64,000 nt of DNA from the NCBI GenBank assembly GCA_023375785.1, contig SZWC01008609.1:49831-113830 (forward strand), written 5' to 3'. Positions 22,680 to 34,237 of this stretch are shown piece after piece (position 1 is the stretch's first letter; every line of letters starts with the position of its first letter). Both the position numbers and the translations under genes were made by a program. Under the pieces are notes generated by a model. It was not told the origin of the DNA. It ran no database searches and was given only the letters and a program-made list of their open reading frames with translations. This DNA is from Penium margaritaceum (taxonomy: Eukaryota > Streptophyta > Zygnematophyceae > Desmidiales > Peniaceae).

Positions 22680-24479
22680 TGCTTATACTTTATTGCTCCC
22701 TCCCACTCAGCCGCATCCTTTTTGTGCAGTGCCTCCTTGAGGCTCCTCTTGCGCAAATCCAGTCCAAATGCCCTTGCCGGCATCGTATCTTCTTGTCCTT
22801 CTTCGCACACGGCTGCTCGTGCGGGGCTGTTGAGGCGGTTGTTCTTGTTGCTGTCCCCTTTCGGCGCCATCCTCTCCAAGCGCCTGCTCCCCCTCTCTTG
22901 GAGACCTTGGAGACATCGGTCAACTCCCCGCCTCCACATCCATCTTCGGCGCTTCGGATTCTTCATCTGAAGTGGTCGGAACAAATTATGCCGGTCGCCC
23001 ATCCCTCGGAAAATCCTCTCCAGCTGGTGCTGCTGCGAGGACGTCACCCTCATTCACGTCCTCTGGCGTCTCCCTCTCAAGGAGTGGCATCCACTCCCCC
23101 CGATGGAGAGACCTGCCTCCTTGTCTGTCCAACGGCTTTTCTCGTCGAACGTGACTTCGCGACTCCGCACAATCTACTGCCTCCTTGGGTCAAAGAGCCG
23201 GTACGCCTTGCTTCCACTCTCATATCCAAGGAAAACACACCGGCGGGTACGCGGGTCCAGCTTGCTCCGTCCCTCACGTGCCTGCACCATTGCATGTGCA
23301 ACACAACCAAATGTGCAGAGGTGACCCACCGCCGGCTTCCTCCCGCTCCACACCTCTTGTGGCGTCTTCCACGCCTTGCTCTCCTTGTCCTTCAGCGGCC
23401 TGGTCGGCAAGAGATTCATGATTTACGCTGCTGTCCTTGCCGCCTCCGCCCAATACCGTTGTGTAAGGCCGGCGTCGCTCAACATGGATCGCACCATGTT
23501 AAGGATTGTGTGATTCGCTCTCTCTACGACGACATTCTGTTGTGGGGAGTGTGGATTTGTTTTCTGCCACTCAATCCCCTTGCTCTTCATCCACCCAAGG
23601 CACCCCGCATATTCACCGCCGTTGTCACTCCGGAACGCCTTCACCTTCAACTCTGTTTGCCGCTCCACATCAGCCACAAACTCCTGCATGCACGCAATGA
23701 CCTCACTCTTCCGCTTCATTGGGTAGAGGTAGAGTTTCCGGCTGTGGTCATCGATGAAGGTGAGGAAGCAGCGAGCTCCGTCGATGGAGCTCTCAAGCGG
23801 TCCACAGACATCTATGTGCACCACGACCAGTTTTGCCGATGCACGCGTCCCCTTGGCGACAAACGGCTACCGAGTTGATTTGCCAATGATGCATGGCTCA
23901 CACACGGTCTCCTTGATTCCATCAAGGCTGCTGATTTGGACACCCCGCACCACTTCCCTCTTAGCCATCTCCTTCATTGTCGATGGAGAAATGTGGTAGA
24001 GTCAGGGGTGCCATAGGTCTAGGTCTCTTCCATCCTTCATTACAAGATTGGCGGCGTTGGACCCCACCCGGCTGCTAAGGATCTTCGCGCGTAGCAAGTA
24101 CAAGTCTTCCTCCCTCTTGGCACTCGCAATCACCTCATCTTTGCCCTCTTTGCAGATGACGGCCTCCTTCTTTGTGAAGAGCACCTCAAGTCCCTTGTCA
24201 GTAAGGCGGCTGACGGAGAGCAGGTTTGCCCCAAAGTTGGGCATATGCAGCACATCGTAGATTGTGCTCGTGACAGGTTTGCCATCCACAATTGACTCAA
24301 TGCGGACGTTACCCTCACCGGCGGCCACCTCTATTTTTCCATTGGCCACCGTCATGCGTCTCTCCGAGGCGCCGTAGGTGACAAATGCCGCCCTGTTGCA
24401 TTACGTGTGGCGGCCTGATCCGGACTCGATGACGGCAACTCCCGGATCCTTCAAGTTGGTGGAGTTGTACGCCATAAGG
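22680..24479 (-). pseudogene. pol: Copia element 1 protease-integrase remnant, RT deleted
   Basis: Minus-strand relic. The protease motif reads VIESGSGRHT, so the expected catalytic Asp of DSG is Glu (codon 24,425-24,427). Next come the pre-integrase segment (NLLSVSRL) and the zinc-binding His/Cys region with CEPCIIGK. The integrase core keeps its DDE residues: Asp of HIDVCGP (23,810-23,812), Asp of RSDNGGEY (23,565 region) and Glu of VERANH (23,522-23,524). There are 33 residues between the second and third, two fewer than the usual 35. Stops interrupt it at 24,401-24,403, 24,002-24,004, 23,867-23,869, 23,423-23,425 and 23,174-23,176. After the acidic/charged hinge the frame reaches KEALHKKDAAEWEGAI, the start of the RT domain, near 22,690. 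It then runs straight into the 3' end of the element, so RT and RNase H are absent. Non-functional. Confidence 0.92.
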
Positions 24480-25279
24480 GCGTGCTCATCTTTCTTCCCG
24501 CCCCGCTGCGACCGATCTATTTTTTTCTTGGGAAAGTTGCGCGCGTAGTGGCCCTCCTTGCCGCAGTTGAAGCACTCCCCCTTCTTGTCACCCTTCTTGG
24601 TGCCCTGTTTGGCACCCTTCCACTTGTCGCCTCGGCCTCCACTTTGAGGATGAACCGTGTAAGCTGAACTTGATGCCGCTGTACTCTCTTGACCGCCACG
24701 TTGCATCCACTCATTGCGCACGTACTCAGCAACCTTCGGGTACTTCAGCTCGTCGAAAGGCCAGCCACCAAGGACTGTGATCAGGGGACTCCAACTGTCT
24801 GGCAAGGCCAGAAGGAGGATCATAGCTTGCAACTGAGAGTCGACCTCCCAACTCGTGGCCACGCACTCCGCTGCGAGCGACTCAATCTGTTGCATGATCT
24901 CCATGATGTTGTCGCCTTCGTTGGCTCAGAGGGTGACGAGCCGTTTGAAAATGAAGAGCTGATTGGCAAGGTTGCTTGACTGGTAGATGGAGCAGAGTTT
25001 TGACCATGCGTCTGCGGCCGAGGTGCATCCTTGGATGTGTCCAAGTTGTGGTGGGCATAACGGGGACACAAGGAGCGCCAACACCTTTTTGTTGTGCTTC
25101 TTGTATGCCTCCTTCACCTCAGCCGTTGCAGTCTCCGACGGAGCAGTCTCATCACCTTTTACGAGCTCAAGCAGTCTCTTGACATCGAGGAAGACCTAAA
25201 ACTGCCACCTCCACAAGGCAAAGCCTGTCCCATCAAACTTAAGGACAGCGCGGTTGCTCTCTTGCTCGCTGGTTGCCAT
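24480..25279 (-). pseudogene. gag: Copia element 1 gag, two in-frame stops
   Basis: Capsid-like polyprotein on the minus strand. It probably starts at the ATG at 25,277-25,279 (MATSEQESNRAV), about 55 bases after the primer-binding site. The core holds the Copia gag signatures FALWRWQF, DAWSKLCSIY and ANQLFIFKRL, then LLLALPDSW and a basic stretch. The CCHC zinc knuckle CFNCGKEGHYARNF lies at 24,533-24,574. Its last Cys is replaced by Phe, which should break zinc binding. A TAG at 25,196-25,198 and a TGA at 24,926-24,928 interrupt the frame, which is otherwise continuous with pol. Confidence 0.9.
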
Positions 25280-25333
25280 GTCTTGCTGTTGGAGGCGTGA
25301 AATCAAGCTGGCTTTGAACCCCTTAGAGGCGTA

Positions 25334-25345
25334 GGCCCATAACCC
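25334..25345 (-). other. Primer-binding site: initiator tRNA-Met anticodon arm
   Basis: The plus strand reads GGCCCATAACCC two bases before the 5' LTR. This equals the anticodon stem-loop of plant initiator tRNA-Met (anticodon CAT), not its CCA-terminated 3' end. The sense (minus) strand is therefore complementary to the 3' part of a tRNA 5' half. The same site occurs in element 2. Confidence 0.82.
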
Positions 25346-25347
25346 TT

Positions 25348-26049
25348 TGTTGGCCTAAGGGTGAGTGTGCACCCTGGAGGGTCCCTAGCAGTGGCTGGTT
25401 CACACCACCAACTGTTTTTGGAGAGACTGAAACTGTGGAGGCAACTGGTTCCAAGGATGGCAGAAAACTGGTCAGAGATTGAGGACATAGTTTTGGCCTG
25501 AATTTACTGGGAATGTACAACTGATCAAGGCTCACAATCAGTGGCATTTTATAGCCACTGATCTAGGATTTCCAGAACACCAAAGCATGCCAGATTTGAA
25601 GCTTCCTAGCAGATTCTATGGCTTCTAGAGTGTCTATTGGTAGGCTGTCCATTTTCCCACCTAGGAAGGCATCCCTTCCCTCCTCTAGAAGCTTCTGCCC
25701 CTTCCTAGATTCCTCAGCTTGCTTCTAGTAGGAGGGAAGGTATCCAGCAGACCAAGACACCTCTAGATGCCTTGTAGGACAATTCACCCCTTCTAGAAGG
25801 TGTGCCACCTTCCTGGACCCTCACCTGGTCTTCTAGACACTCAAGGAGGAATTCTAGAGTTTGAGCTAGCTTCCTGGCATCTATTTTTCACCTCCCTTGA
25901 GGCAGGGCAGAATTTCATCTCGTGGGACTTGAACCCGGGTCCCTGCCTCTAGAGGTGGACACCATTAACCACTAAGCCACAAAGGCTTGTCTTTTTGGTG
26001 TTCCTTTTTTGGAGTCACGTCTGCCATGGCGAGGAGCATCACTCCAACA
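25348..26049 (-). repeat. Element 1 5' LTR (right copy)
   Basis: 702 bp, about 96% identical to the left LTR by eye. On the minus strand it carries the A box at 25,969-25,979, the B box at 25,925-25,935 and the TATA box at 25,547-25,553. Being upstream of gag in the sense direction, it is the promoter copy. Confidence 0.95.
25925..25979 (-). promoter_or_regulatory. tRNA-type Pol III A and B boxes inside right LTR
   Basis: The same two boxes as in the left LTR, unchanged in both motifs and in spacing, although the LTRs have diverged by about 4%. Located near the 5' edge of the LTR in the sense direction. Confidence 0.7.
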
Positions 26050-26054
26050 ACAAG
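26050..26054. repeat. Target-site duplication, right copy (ACAAG)
   Basis: Second copy of the five bases before the left LTR. After it the 11-bp array resumes in register with 18,431 onward, its uninterrupted paralogue. Confidence 0.92.
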
Positions 26055-29000
26055 TAGGGGGCAACTAGGGTGCAAGTAGGGCGCAACTAGGGTGCAACTA
26101 GGGCGCAACTAGCGTGCAACTAGGGCGCAACTAGGGTGAACGTAGGGCGTAAGTAGAATGCAACTAGGATGCCACTAGGGCGTAACTAGGGCGCAACTAG
26201 GGCGCAATAAGGGTGGAACTAGGGCGCAAGTAGGCCTCAAGTAGGGCACAAGTAGGGCACAACTAGGGTGCAACTATGACGTAACTAGGGCGCAATTAGG
26301 GCGCAAGTAGGGTGCAAGTAGGGTACAAAGGGTGCATGTAGGACGCAAATAGGATGCAACTAGGATGCACATAAGGCACAAGTAGGACGCAGGTAGGGCA
26401 CAACTAGGGCAAAACTAGGACGCAAGTAAGATGCAACTAGGGTGCAACTAGGGCACAACTAGGCTGCAACTCGGACACACCTAGGGTACAACTACGGCAT
26501 AACTAGTACCCAACTGAGATGAAACCAGGGCGCAACTAGGGCGCAAGTTGGACGCAAGTAGGGTGCAACTCGGGTGCAACTAGGGCACAACTAGGGCACA
26601 ACTAGGGCACAACTAGGGCGTACCTAGTGCCCAACTGAGGCGCAACTAGGGCGCATATAGGATGCAACCAGGGCGCAACTAGGATGCAAGTAGGGCGCAT
26701 CTATGACGCAAGTTACGTGCAAGTAGGACGTAACTAGGGCGCAACTAGGGCGCAACTAGGACGTAGCTAGTACCCAACAGAGGAGAAACTAGGGGGAAAC
26801 TAGGATGTAACTAGGATGCAACTAGGGCGTAAGTAGGATGTAACTAGGACACAAGTAGCGTGCAACTAGGATGGAAGTAGGGCGCAAGGAGGGCGCAACT
26901 AGGGCACAACTAGGGCGGAAGTAGGGTGCAACTAGGACGCAACAAGGGCGTAACTAGTGCCCAACTCAGGCGGAACAAGGGCGCAACTTGGATGCCACTA
27001 GGATGCAACTATGGCGCAAGTAGGGCGCAACTAGGATGCACATAGCACGCAACTAGGGAACAAGTAGGGCACAAGTAGGGCGCAACTAGGGCACAACTAG
27101 GGTGAAACTAGGGTGTAAAGAGGGCGCAACTAGGGCGTAGCCAGTGCCCAGCAGAGGCGCAACTAGGGCGCAACCAGGGTGCAACTAGGGCGCAACCAGG
27201 GCGCAACTGGAGCGCAACTAGGGCGCAAGTAGGGTGCTTTTAGGACGCAACTAGGGTACAACTAGGGCACAACTAGGGGGCAAGTAGGACACAACTAGGG
27301 CGCAACTAGTAGGACGCAAGTAGGGTGCAAGTAGGACACAAGTAAGGCGCAAGTAGGGCGTAACTATGACGTAGCTAGTGCCCAACTGAGGCGCAACTAG
27401 GGCGCAACTAGGGCGTAACTAGGGTGCAACTAGGACGCAACTAGGGCGCAAGTAGGGCACAACTAGGGCTCAATTAGGTCGCAAGTAGGACGCAAGTAGG
27501 GTGCAAGTAGAGTGCAACTAGGGTGCAACTAGGGCACAAATAGGGAACAACTAGGACACAAGTAGGACGCAAAAAGGACACAACTAGGGCGCAACTAGGA
27601 CGCAAGTAGGGTGCAAATAGGACGCAACTAGGATGCAACTAGGGTGCAACTAGGACACAACTAGGACGCAAACAGGGCACAAATAGGGTGCAACTAGGGC
27701 TCAACTAGGGCGCAACTAGGGCGCAACTAGTGCGTAATTAGGGCACAACTAGGACGTAACTAGGGCGCAACTAGGGTGTAGCTACTGCCCAGCTAAGGCA
27801 TGACTAGGACGCAACTAGGGCACAACTAGAGCGGAACTTGGGCGCAAGTAGGACGCAAGTAGGACGCAAGTAGGGTGCAACTAGGGCACAACTAGGGTGT
27901 AACTAAGGAATAGCTAGTGCCCAACTGAGGAGCAACTAGGGCACAACTAGGACGCAACTAGGGTGGAACTAGGGCGCAAGGAGTGTACAAGTAGGGTGCA
28001 AGTATCACGCAAGTACGGTGTAGCTAGGACACAACTAGGACGCAAGTAGGGCGCAAGTAGGACGCAAGTAGGGTATGAGTAGGATGTAACTAGGGCACAA
28101 CTAGGATGCAACTAAAACGCAAGTAAGGTTCAAGTAGGGCGCAACTAGGATACAAGTAAGATGCAACTTGGACGCAACTAGGGCGCAACTAAGACGCAAC
28201 TAGGGCACAACTAGGGTACAAGTAGGGGGTAAGTAGGGTGCAACTAGGGCGCAACTATGGCGCAACTAGGACACAAGTAGGACGCAAGTAGGGCGCAACT
28301 AGGGCGCAACTAGGGCATAACTAGGGCCAAAAAAAAGGATGAAAGTTGGGTGTAAGTAGGGTGCAACTAGGGTGCAACTAGGGCACAAGTAGGGCGCAAG
28401 TAGGGCGCAACTTAAGCGCAACTAGGGCACAAGTAGGATGCAACTAGGGTAAAACAAGATCGCAACTAGGATGCAACTAGCACACAACTAGGGTACAACT
28501 AGGGCGTACCTAGTGCGCAACTAGGGTGTAGCTAGTGCCCAACTAAAATGCAACTAGGGCGCAAGTAGGGCGCAACTAGGGCGCAACTAGGGTGCAAGTA
28601 AGGCGCAAGTAGGGCACAACTAGGGTGCAATTAGGGCGCAACTGGGGCGCAAGTAGGCCGCAAGTAGGGCGTAAGTAGGGCTAAGTAGGGCGCAACTAGG
28701 GTGCAACAAGGACGCAACTAGGGGGCATGTAGGGCGCAATTATGGTGCGATTAGGACGCAACTAGGGCGCAACTAGGGTGCAAGTAGGATGCCAGTAGGA
28801 CATAACTAGGTCATAACTAGGGCGCAACTAGGGCGCAAGTAGGGTGTAACTAGGGTACAACTAGGGCGCAACTAGGGTGCACCTAGGACACAACTAGGGC
28901 ATAGCTATTGTCCACCTTAGACGCAACTTGGGTGCAACTAGGGCGCAACTAGGACGCAAGAAGGGTAGAACTAGGGCACAAGTAGGACGCAAGTAGGGTG

Positions 29001-32000
29001 CAACTAGGTCACAACTAGGGCGCAACTAGGGTGCAACTAGGGCGTAGCTATTGCCCAACTGAGGTACAACTAGGGTGCAACCAGGGCGCAACGAGGGCGG
29101 AAATAGGGCGCAAGTAGGGTGTAACTAGGACACAAGTAGGACGCAACTAGGGCGCAACTAGGGCGCAACTAGAGCGTAACTAGGACACAAGTAGGGTGCG
29201 CCTAGGACGCAAGTAGGGAACAACTAGGACGCAAGTAGGACGCAATTAGGGTGCAATTCAGGCACAACTAGGGCGCAACTAGGGCGCAACTAGGGCGTAG
29301 CTAGTGCCCAACTGAGGCGCACAGGGCACAACTAGGAAACAACTAGGGCATAACTATGGCGCAAATAGGACGCCAGTAGGGCGCGACTAGGGTACAAATA
29401 GGGTGAATCTAGGGCGCAAGTAGGGCACAACTAGGGCGCAAGAAGGACGCAAATATGGCGCATGTAGGGAGCAACTAGTGCACAACTAGGGCGCAAGTAG
29501 GACGTAACCAGGGTGCAAGTAGGACGCAAGTACGGCGCAACTAGGGCGCAACTAGGATGCAACTAGGGCGCAACTAAGGCGGAACTAGGGCGCAATTGGG
29601 GCGCATGTAGGGTGCAAGTAGGGCACAACTAGGGTGCAACTAGGGTGCAAGTAGGGCGTAGCTATTGCCCAACTGAGATGTCACTAGGGCACAACTAGGG
29701 CGTAATAGGGCACAACTAGGACGCAAGAAGGGCGCAACTATGGTGTAACTAGGGTACAACTATGGCGAAACTAGGGCACAAGTAGGACACAAGTAGGGTG
29801 TAACTAAGGTACAACTAGATGCAACTAGGGCGCAAGTAGGTTGCAGCCAGGGCGTAAATAGTGTTCAACAAGGGCGCAACAAGGGCGCAACAAGGGCGCA
29901 ACGAGGGCGTATCTAGGACGCAACTAGGGCATAGCTAGAACCCAACTAAGCCGTAACTAGGCCGCAACTAGGGCGCAAGTAGGGCGCAACTAGGGCACAA
30001 CTAAGGCGCAAGTCAGGCTCAACTAGGGCGCACATAGGGCGAAAGTAGGGCGCAAGTAGGGGGCAACTAGGGTGCAACTAGTGCACAACTAGGGCGCAAC
30101 TAGGGCGAAACCAGGGCACAAATAGGGCGCAACTAGGATGCAACTAGGGCGGAACTAGGTCGCAAGTAGGACGCAAGTAGGGCGTAACTAGGGCGCAACT
30201 AGGGTGTAACTAGGGCACAATAAGGGCGCAAGCAGGTCGCAACTAGGGCGCAAATTGGGCGCAACTAGGGCGCAAGTAGGGCACAACTAGGGCGTAACTA
30301 GGGCGCAACTAGTGCACAAGTAGGGCGCAACTAGGATGTAGCTAGTGCACAACTAAGGCAGAACTAGGCCCCAACAAGGGCGCAATTTGGGCGCACCTAG
30401 GGCGCAAGTAGGATGCAACTTGTGCGCAAGTAGGATGCAAGTAGGGCGCAACTGGGGCGCAACTAGGGCGCAACCAGGGTGCATCTTGGACGCAACTAGG
30501 GCGTAGCTGGTGTCCAATTGAGGCAAAACAAGGGCACAACTAGGGTGCAAGTAGGACGCAACTAGGGCGCAAGTAGGACGCAACTAAGGCACAACTAGGG
30601 TGCAACTAGGACGGGACTAGGGCTTAAGTAGGGTGCAAGTACGACGCAACTAGGGCGCAACAAGGGTGCAACTAGGACGCAAGTAGGGCGTAACTAGGAC
30701 ATAACTAGGGTGCAACTAGGGTACAACTAGGGCGCAAGTAGGATGCAAGTAGGGGACAAGTAGGGAACAACTAGGAAGCAACTAGGGCGCAAGTAGGGAG
30801 AAAATAGGGTGCAACTAGGGCGCAACTAGGAAACAACTAGGACGCAAGTAGGACGCAACTAGGGCACAAGTAGGGCGCAACTAGGGTGCAACTAGGACGT
30901 AACTACGGCATAGCTTGTGCTCAACTGAGGCGCAACTAGGGCCCAACTGAGGCGCAACTAGTGCGCAACTAGGGCGCAACTAGGATGCAAGTAGGGTGCA
31001 ACTAGGGTGCAAATAGGACGCAATGAGGGCACAACTAGGGTGCAACTAGGATACAACTAGGGCACAAGTAGGGTGCAAGTAGGGCACAACTATGACGTAA
31101 CTAGGGCGCATCAAAAGCGCAAGTAAGGTGCAAGTAGGGCGCAACTAGGGTTTAACTAGGGCGCAACTAGGGCGCAAGTAGGACGCAAATTGAATGCAAC
31201 TAGGGTACAACTAGGGCGTAACTAGGGCGCAACTAGGACGTAGCTAGTGTCCAATTGAGGTGCAACTAGGGTGTAACTAGGGCGCAACTAGTGCGCAACT
31301 AGGACGCAAGTAGGGCGCAAGTAGGGTACAAGTAGGGTGCAAGTATGTCGCAAGTATGGCGTAACTAGGGCACAACTAGGGCGTAGCAAGGACACAACTG
31401 AGACGCAACTAGGGCGTAACTAGGGCACAATGAGGGTGTAACTAGGACACAAGTAGGGCGTAACTAGCGTGCGAGTAGGCCGTAAGTAGAATGCAAGTAG
31501 GACGCAAGTAGGGTAGCAGCCAGGGTGTAACTAGGGCGCAACTAGGGTGCAAGTAGCGTAAAAGAAGGGAACAAGGAGGGCACAACTAGGGCGCAACTAG
31601 GAAACAACTAGGGCGCAACTAGGGCGCAACTAGGGTGCAATTAGGATGCAAGTAGGGTGCAACTAAGGCGCAACTAGGACGTAACTAGGACGTAAGTAGG
31701 TCGCAAGTAGGATGCAGGTAGGGCGTAACCAGGGCGCAATCAGGGCGCAACTAAGGCGTAAGTAGGACGCAAGTAGGGCGCAAGTAGGACACCAGTAGGG
31801 TGCAAGTAGAGCGCAACTAGGGCGCAACTAGGACACAAGTAGGATGCAAGTAGGGCACAGCTAGGGTGCAACTAGGGTGAAACTAGGACGCAACTAGGGC
31901 ACAAGTAGGTCGCAACTAGGACGCAACTAGGACGCAACTAGGGCGCAACTAGGGCGTAAAAAGGGCGCACCTAGGACGCAACTAGGGCATAGCTAGTGTC

Positions 32001-33639
32001 CAACTGAGACGCATCTAGGGCACAACTAGGGCACAACTAGGGCGTAAGAAGGGCGCAACTAGGACGCAAGTAGGGCGCAAGTAGGGTGCATCTGGTGCGC
32101 AACTAGGGCGCAACTAGAGCGTAGCTAGTGCCCAATGAGGCATAGTAGGGCACAACTAGTGCACAAGTTGGGCGTAAGTAGGGCGCAACTAGGACGTAAC
32201 TAAGACGTAGCTAGTGCTCAACTGAGGCAGAATTGGGGCACAACAAGGGCGCAACTAGGGTGCTACTAGGGCGCAAGTCGGGCACAACTAGGGCGCAAGT
32301 AGGGAACAACTAGGGCGCAAGTACGGCGCAACTAGGGCACAACTCGGGCGCAACTAGGACGCAACTAGGGCGCAACTAGGGTGTAGCTAGTGTCCAACAA
32401 AGGCGCAACTAGGGCGCAACTAGGACGTAATGAGGGCACAACTAGGACGCAACTAGGGTGCAACTAGGACGCAAGTATGATGCAACTAGGGCGCAACTAG
32501 GATACAACTAGGGCACAAGTTGGACACAAGTAGGGCACAAGTAGAGAGCAACTAGTGTGCAACTAGGACGCAACTAGGGGCAAGTAGGGCGCAAGAAGGG
32601 CGCAAGTAGGACGCAGCTAGAGTGTAATTATAGCAACTAGGGCACAAGTACGGCGCAAGTAGGGTACAACTAGGGCGCAACTAGGACACAAGTAGGACAA
32701 GTAGGGTGCAACTAGGACGGAACTAGGATGCATCTAGAACATAGCCGTTGCCCAACTGAGGCACAACTAGGGCGCAACTAGGGCAAAAGTAGGGTGCAAC
32801 TATGGCGCAAGTAGGGCTCAACTAGGACGCAAGTAGGGCGCAAGTAGGACACAACAAGGCCGCAACTAAAGCGCAACTAGGGCGCAACTAGGGTGTGGCA
32901 AATGCCCAACTGAGATGCAACTAGGGCGTAAGTACGGCGCAAGTACGGCGCAAGTAGGGCACAACTAGGGCGAAACTAGAGTGCAATTAGGGCACAGCTA
33001 GGGTGCAACTAGGACGTAGCTAGTGTCTAACTGAGGTGCAACTAGGGTGCAACTAGGGCGCAAGTAGTGCGCATGTAGGACGCACGTAGGGTGCAAGTAG
33101 GAGACAAGTAATGCGCAAGGAGGGTGCAACCATGAAATAGCTAGTGCCCAACTGAGGCGCAACTAGGGCGCAACTAGGGCGTAACTAGGGTGCAACATGG
33201 ACGCAACTAGGGCGCAAGTAGGGTACAACTAGGGCTCAAGTAGCAAGCAAGTAGGACGCAAGTAGGGTGCAAGTAAAGTGCAACAAGGGCGCAACTAGGG
33301 GACAAATAGGGCACAACTAGGACGCAAGTAGGACGCAAAACGGACACAACTAGGGCGCAACGAGGACGCAAGTAGGGTGCAAATAGGACGCAACTAGGAC
33401 CCAACTAGGGTGCAAATAGGACACAACTAGGACGCAAACATGGCACAAGTAGGGTGCAACTAGGGCTCAACTAGGGCGCAAGTAGGGCGCAACTAGGGCG
33501 CAACCAGTGCGTAATTAGGGCACAACTAGGACGTAATTAGGGCGCAACTAGGGCGTAGCTACTGCCCAACTAAGGCGTGACTAGGACGCAACTAGGGCAC
33601 AACTAGAGCGCAACTTGGGCGCAAGTAGGATGCAAGTAG
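26055..33639. repeat. 11-bp minisatellite array, segment 2
   Basis: Continuation of the 11-bp array. The part to about 27,300 is the second copy of the block seen at 18,430-19,690. A deletion of about 1.15 kb relative to that copy brings it to the paralogue of 20,840 onward at about 27,310. From about 27,300 to about 32,900 it is itself duplicated rightward at about 33,050-39,300. The shared rare words include GCTACTGCCCA at about 27,780, CAAGTATCACGC at about 28,002 and an A-run near 28,330. Confidence 0.95.
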
Positions 33640-33709
33640 TGTTGGAATGATGCTCCTCACCATGGCAGGAGTGACTCCAAAAACGGAACACCGAAAAGAC
33701 AAGCCTTAG

Positions 33710-33764
33710 TGGCTTAGTGGTTAATGGTGTCCACCTCTAGAGGCACGGGCCCGGGTTCAAGTCC
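33710..33764 (+). promoter_or_regulatory. tRNA-type A and B boxes in solo LTR
   Basis: TGGCTTAGTGG at 33,710-33,720 and GGTTCAAGTCC at 33,754-33,764, identical to the boxes in both LTRs of element 1. This third independent copy shows that the boxes are a family feature. Confidence 0.7.
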
Positions 33765-34031
33765 CACAAGATGAAATTCTGCCCTGCCTCAAGGAAGGTG
33801 GAAAATAGATGCCAGGAAGCTAGCTCAACCTCTAGAGTTCCTCTTTAAGTTTCAAGAAGGCCAGGTGAGGGTCCAGGAAGGTGGCACACCTTCTAGAAGG
33901 GGTGACTTGTCCTACAAGGCATCTAGAGGTGTCTTGGTCTTCTGGACACCTTCCCTCCTACTAGAAGCAAGCTGAGGAATCTAGGAAGGGGCAGAAGCTT
34001 CTAGAGGAGGNGGAAAGCTTAGATCAGTAGC

Positions 34032-34038
34032 TATAAAA
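34032..34038 (+). promoter_or_regulatory. TATA box in solo LTR
   Basis: TATAAAA in the context CTATAAAATGCC, at the same LTR position as in element 1. Confidence 0.6.
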
Positions 34039-34237
34039 TGCCACTGCTTGTGAGCCTTGATCAAGAATACATTCCCATTCAATTGAGGCCAAAACTGTTG
34101 CCACAATCTCTGACCAGTTTTCTGCCATCCTTGGAACTAGTTGCCTCCACAGTTTCAGTCTTTCCAAAACCAATTGGTGGTGTGAACCAGCCACTCCTAG
34201 AGACCCTCCAGGGTGCACACTCACCCTCAGGCCAACA

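Larger units (their letters stand above)
21899..26049 (-). mobile_element. Copia element 1, complete ends, RT/RNase H deleted
   Basis: A 4,151-bp LTR retrotransposon in the 11-bp array, coding on the minus strand. It has two 702-bp LTRs starting TGTTGG and ending CCAACA, a 5-bp target duplication ACAAG, a primer-binding site next to the 5' (right) LTR, and a polypurine tract next to the 3' (left) LTR. The 2.75-kb interior holds gag, zinc knuckle, protease, integrase and the first residues of the reverse-transcriptase domain, then jumps to the 3' end. The order PR-INT-RT is that of Ty1/copia. The LTRs differ at about 28 positions by eye (about 4%), so insertion was fairly recent. It cannot be autonomous, because reverse transcriptase is missing and several in-frame stops are present. 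Confidence 0.95.
33640..34237 (+). mobile_element. Solo LTR of the element-1 family, plus strand, about 104 bp short
   Basis: Starts TGTTGG and ends CCAACA. It matches the element-1 LTR in the opposite orientation. The flanking five bases AGTAG (33,635-33,639) and AGCAG (34,238-34,242) are a target duplication with one mismatch. It is 598 bp against 702 bp. The missing part lies at a single undetermined base, 34,011, where sequence normally found between AGAAGCTTCTAGAGGAGG and GATCAGT is absent, so the shortening may be an assembly join rather than biology. It contains the A box, B box and TATA box. Confidence 0.9.

Noticed and set aside
22670-23878. 402-codon plus-strand open frame
   Set aside because: It is the antisense of the integrase/hinge of element 1, which has clear Copia motifs on the minus strand.
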